This document shows, piece by piece, positions 61,221-64,000 of a stretch of DNA of 64,000 nucleotides. The DNA comes from Rickettsia felis URRWXCal2. Lineage in GTDB: Bacteria > Pseudomonadota > Alphaproteobacteria > Rickettsiales > Rickettsiaceae. The stretch's first letter is position 1; every line of letters begins with the position of its first letter. The stretch spans positions 1,302,001-1,366,000 of the forward strand of contig CP000053.1 of assembly GCA_000012145.1 (NCBI GenBank), written 5' to 3'. The notes under the pieces were generated by a model. The model had not been told where the DNA came from, ran no database searches, and was given only the letters and a program-made list of their open reading frames with translations. The translations under genes and the position numbers were made by a program.

Positions 61221-62949
61221 TATCTTCCACTTCAGATAAGGCATCCTCTTTTTTTGCTATTATATAATTACCAAGCCTAAATTGTACTTTTATTCTATTA
61301 ATTTCCTGCTCGCTAATACCTATATTTTTTAGGACTGTTCCACCGATTTGTAATCCAGTCTCATAACTTTCCGGAATAATAGTTGTGGCACCTAAATCAT
61401 AAAACTCTCTAGCATTTTTTAAGTTTTTTAACTTAACGACAATCGGTATATCCTGATAATTACCGCTAATTGTTTTAAGCGATTTCTTGATAGTTACTTG
61501 ATTATTCATAGTAAGTATTATAGCAAATGCTCTTTCCGTACCTAATGCCTTTAGAGTATCGGCTTGCGATACGTCACCTTTAAAAACCGGTAAACCGTTT
61601 GATAGCTCTTCTTTGACTCTATCATCATCTAAATCAAGTATTACGTAACTTATACCTTCCGCTTCCAAAACTCTTGCTACCATTTTACCGGTATTACCAA
61701 GTCCGGCAATAATAATATGGTTTGTTAAATCTCTTGCCCCAAGCTCAATCATTTGAGTCGGAGTTTTACCAAGTCCTTTATCAACTTTCTCGGCAATCTT
61801 TTTCCCTAAAGCTGCGAGTAATGGAGTAAGTGCCATAGTAAAAGTAACTACGAGTAATAATATATCGGCAGTACTTTCTTCTAATACTCCACTATCTTTA
61901 CCTAAACTGAATAATATAAAACCAAACTCTCCACCTTGCGATAATAATAAGCCTGAATAAAAAGCAACTCCTTTATTAAAACCAAATAAAATACAAAAAG
62001 CTGTTATGATTAAGGTTTTTATACCTATTAAAGCAATAGATAAAGTAAGAATATGAGATATTTTTTCATACATTTCTAGTGCGTCGATATTCATACCGAC
62101 GGTCATGAAAAACAATCCTAAAAATAAACTTTTGAAAGGATAAATACTTTCTTCTGCCTGCAATCTAAATTCAGTTTCCGCCACTAATACTCCGGCAACA
62201 AATGCTCCTAGAGCTAAAGACAAACCAAATGTTTCGGTAGCCCAAGCAGCAGAAAGTACTATTAACAAAGTCATTGAAATAGGTAACTCGCTTGCATTAT
62301 TACTTTCTGATGAAATGAAAGAAAATACAGGACGAAGAAAAACACGACCGACAATAAATATTGTAAGTAAGGCCGTTACGGCTTTTAAGAGTGCAATACC
62401 AAGAGCCGCTGCAAGCGAAGCTTTATTACTATCAGCAAGTAGCGGCACTACCACAAGCAATGGAACTACAGCCAAATCTTGCAGTAACAGAATAGCTAAA
62501 GAAACTCTTCCTATTTGGGTTGATTGACTACGATTTTCCTCAATAACCTGCATAACAAGTGCCGTAGATGAAAGGGCAAGGCCACCGCCAGTAATAATAG
62601 CCGCACTACTATTACCGTCTATAAGTACCATTGCACCGGCAATTACTATAGCAGTCGTTAAAACTTGCAAACTACCGAGACCAAAGACATATCGTCTCAT
62701 AGCTTTTAATCGCTCGAAGGATAACTCAAGACCTATCGCAAATAATAGAAATACTACACCAAGTTCACCTAGTAACTTAGTTTGGTCATATGTTACGATT
62801 TTTAAACCGTGATCACCTATTGCAGCTCCTGCAATTAAGTAACCAAGTACCGGACTTAATCTAAGACGCTTAAGTATAGCCACGATAAAAACCGCAGTAC
62901 CGAGTAAAATTATAACGTTAATAAGAATATGATCGTTCATCTTTTCCAA
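61213..62949 (-). CDS. KefB/KefC-type cation/proton antiporter
   Basis: A 578-residue CPA2-family transporter. About 12 membrane helices (LSPVLGYLIAGAAIGDHGLK, GELGVVFLLFAIGLELSFER, LAILLLQDLAVVPLLVVVPL, LSLALGAFVAGVLVAETEFR) are followed by a cytoplasmic RCK/TrkA-N domain with the NAD motif IIAGLGNTGKMVARVLEAEG (from about 412). It probably exports K+ or Na+ in exchange for protons. It overlaps rsfS by 13 bases upstream and the SH3 gene by 8 bases downstream, forming a tight three-gene unit. Confidence 0.92.
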   Translation of the reverse strand: MEKMNDHILINVIILLGTAVFIVAILKRLRLSPVLGYLIAGAAIGDHGLKIVTYDQTKLLGELGVVFLLFAIGLELSFERLKAMRRYVFGLGSLQVLTTAIVIAGAMVLIDGNSSAAIITGGGLALSSTALVMQVIEENRSQSTQIGRVSLAILLLQDLAVVPLLVVVPLLADSNKASLAAALGIALLKAVTALLTIFIVGRVFLRPVFSFISSESNNASELPISMTLLIVLSAAWATETFGLSLALGAFVAGVLVAETEFRLQAEESIYPFKSLFLGLFFMTVGMNIDALEMYEKISHILTLSIALIGIKTLIITAFCILFGFNKGVAFYSGLLLSQGGEFGFILFSLGKDSGVLEESTADILLLVVTFTMALTPLLAALGKKIAEKVDKGLGKTPTQMIELGARDLTNHIIIAGLGNTGKMVARVLEAEGISYVILDLDDDRVKEELSNGLPVFKGDVSQADTLKALGTERAFAIILTMNNQVTIKKSLKTISGNYQDIPIVVKLKNLKNAREFYDLGATTIIPESYETGLQIGGTVLKNIGISEQEINRIKVQFRLGNYIIAKKEDALSEVEDND

Positions 62950-63263
62950 ATTTCTTCTAGCTTAAAATGCTCCCGTGCTTCAGGATAAAAAATATTAATT
63001 AAAATAGTACCTGCATCTATTAGTACCCACTCTGATTTACCAAGCCCCTCAATATTACTATTTATACCGGCATTATTTTTTAATTCTAAAGCTACATATT
63101 CAGCAATTGCTCCAACATTTTTAGTCGAACGACCGCTAGCAAATATAATATAATCGGCTAATTTATGTTTTCCTGTTAAATCAATTACCTCAATATCTTC
63201 TGCTTTTTTCTCATTCAAACATTCTAAGATAAATAATTTTAATTCTTCAGCTTCTTTTTTCAT
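62937..63263 (-). CDS. rsfS: Ribosomal silencing factor RsfS
   Basis: RsfS binds ribosomal protein uL14 and blocks subunit joining when nutrients are short. The 108-residue protein shows the family core DYIIFASGRSTKNVGAIAEY and IEGLGKSEWVLIDAGTILIN, with the usual C-terminal FKLEEIW. The gene is divergent from bolA across 165 AT-rich bases that probably hold both promoters. It overlaps the antiporter gene. Confidence 0.95.
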   Translation of the reverse strand: MKKEAEELKLFILECLNEKKAEDIEVIDLTGKHKLADYIIFASGRSTKNVGAIAEYVALELKNNAGINSNIEGLGKSEWVLIDAGTILINIFYPEAREHFKLEEIWKR

Positions 63264-63428
63264 AATAATTAATAAATGACATAATAATATTAATTATTAT
63301 ATGCATAAGAGTAGAGTTTATCAATGAATGTTTAAAATTCTATAATAAAAATTCATATAAAGCTTTACTTTAACTAAAAAAAACTTTAATTAATATTTAG
63401 GCTTTTATATCTAAAAAGTGATAAAATA

Positions 63429-63668
63429 ATGGCAATATCTGCAGAAGAGTTAGAAAAAATACTTAAGAAATCCTTTCCAAACAGTATAATAAAAATTACT
63501 GATTTAGTAGGAGATCAAGACCATTATGCATTAGAAATATCAGATGTTCAATTTAATGGACTTTCTTTAATTAATCAACATAAATTAGTAAAAAACGCCC
63601 TGTCTGAAATATTAAATAAAAAACTACATGCAATTACCATAAAAACTATCGCAGTTCCTGAAAAATAA
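63429..63668 (+). CDS. bolA: BolA-family protein
   Basis: A 79-residue BolA/IbaG-type protein: ISAEELEKILKKSFPNSIIK, GDQDHYALEISDVQFNGLSL and INQHKLVKNALSEILNKKLH with the conserved Val-His region. BolA proteins pair with monothiol glutaredoxins in iron-sulfur cluster handling or regulation. It is at normal length for the alphaproteobacterial short form. Confidence 0.92.
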   Translation: MAISAEELEKILKKSFPNSIIKITDLVGDQDHYALEISDVQFNGLSLINQHKLVKNALSEILNKKLHAITIKTIAVPEK

Positions 63669-63740
63669 TTACAAATATTAATATAATAAATCTTGTACAA
63701 ATTCAACTTATTATTTAATTAACCTTATACTTACTTAGTT

Positions 63741-63895
63741 TCTATGAAGCTTTCTAATTGATTCGCTATTTTGAGGTATTTTTTAGCGAAAATTAATAAG
63801 ATTTTTGAAAGAATAGTTATTCATATTTCAAAAAAATCTTATAATTTGCAGTAAAAAATAACCAAAATTAAATCTTTTTTAGAAAGCTTCATAGA
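63741..63895. repeat. Long imperfect palindrome (~155 bp)
   Basis: The perfect 17-base outer arms TCTATGAAGCTTTCTAA (63741-63757) and TTAGAAAGCTTCATAGA (63879-63895) enclose further arms: GGTATTTTTTAGCG with GCAGTAAAAAATAACC and AAGATTTTTGAAA with TTTCAAAAAAATCTT. It is unrelated to families A-E. It could be a bidirectional terminator after bolA or a MITE-like element. No gene is seen in the last 332 bases of the window. Confidence 0.8.
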
Positions 63896-63931
63896 GCCTA
63901 GTATTAAGATTATAATTTTTCTGATTGCATC

Positions 63932-63973
63932 AGTCAACAATATGTTGACTTCTATTCTTACATAGAGTATATT
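63932..63973 (+). promoter_or_regulatory. Promoter overlapped by an operator-like inverted repeat
   Basis: AGTCAAC-AATAT-GTTGACT (63932-63950) is a perfect inverted repeat. Its right arm contains TTGACT (63945-63950), which has TATATT (63968-63973) 17 bases on. This is a good sigma-70 promoter pointing out of the window, with its -35 box inside a dyad that a repressor could bind. Confidence 0.5.
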
Positions 63974-64000
63974 ATAATTTAATCTATTCTCATCTCTAAA

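Overview
The window is chromosomal DNA of a Rickettsia, most likely a spotted-fever-group or closely related species; I did not try to name the species. The evidence is the AT-rich base composition, the gene order (ftsY-polA-metK-dnaE-ugd-tatC-serS-virB4-like, then nuo, acnA and atp blocks), a decayed metK, a divergent second VirB4, a class D beta-lactamase-like gene, and many Rickettsia-type palindromic elements, some of them inside coding sequences. No rRNA, tRNA, CRISPR array or intact insertion sequence was recognised.

Layout. 0-13.7 kb: tail of an unknown gene, ftsY, polA with an in-frame palindromic element, a lone hicB-like gene, a metK pseudogene with three frameshifts, a large Rickettsia-type protein of unknown function, dnaE with a ~60-residue palindrome-derived insertion, and ugd whose C-terminus is palindrome-derived. 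13.9-29.9 kb: AsmA-like protein, AmpG-like permease, tatC-serS, a VirB4 paralogue followed by a 1166-residue secreted Cys-rich protein, a frameshifted terC, an outer-membrane barrel protein and a methyltransferase gene broken near its 3' end. 30-48.3 kb: energy metabolism. nuoJKLM and ccmA lie on the plus strand; nuoI, nuoH, nuoG, a small membrane protein, acnA and atpC-D-G-A-H with lpdA lie on the minus strand, with a palindrome at almost every junction. 49.7-64 kb: accessory and envelope genes: dps, a RelE/RHH toxin-antitoxin pair, a single-pass membrane protein, the beta-lactamase-like gene beside mrcA, a DUF4143 ATPase, miaB, a broken MNT-HEPN gene, an Rpn-like nuclease, an SH3 protein, a KefB/C-like antiporter, rsfS and bolA.

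The genes outline an obligate intracellular energy parasite. It has complex I, aconitase, dihydrolipoyl dehydrogenase and F1 ATP synthase. It has peptidoglycan synthesis and recycling (PBP1A, AmpG) but a dead SAM synthetase, while SAM-dependent enzymes (MiaB and a methyltransferase family gene) remain, which implies SAM import.

The most striking signals are the repeat families. One palindrome is translated in three different reading frames in dnaE, ugd and nuoL. A coding element in polA has a non-coding twin at 60.6 kb. Palindromes are nested inside other palindromes at 8.4 and 22.6 kb. A series of single-nucleotide indels, several in homopolymers, breaks metK, terC, the methyltransferase gene, a two-TM protein and the MNT-HEPN gene; these are either decay in progress or sequencing errors and should be checked in reads.
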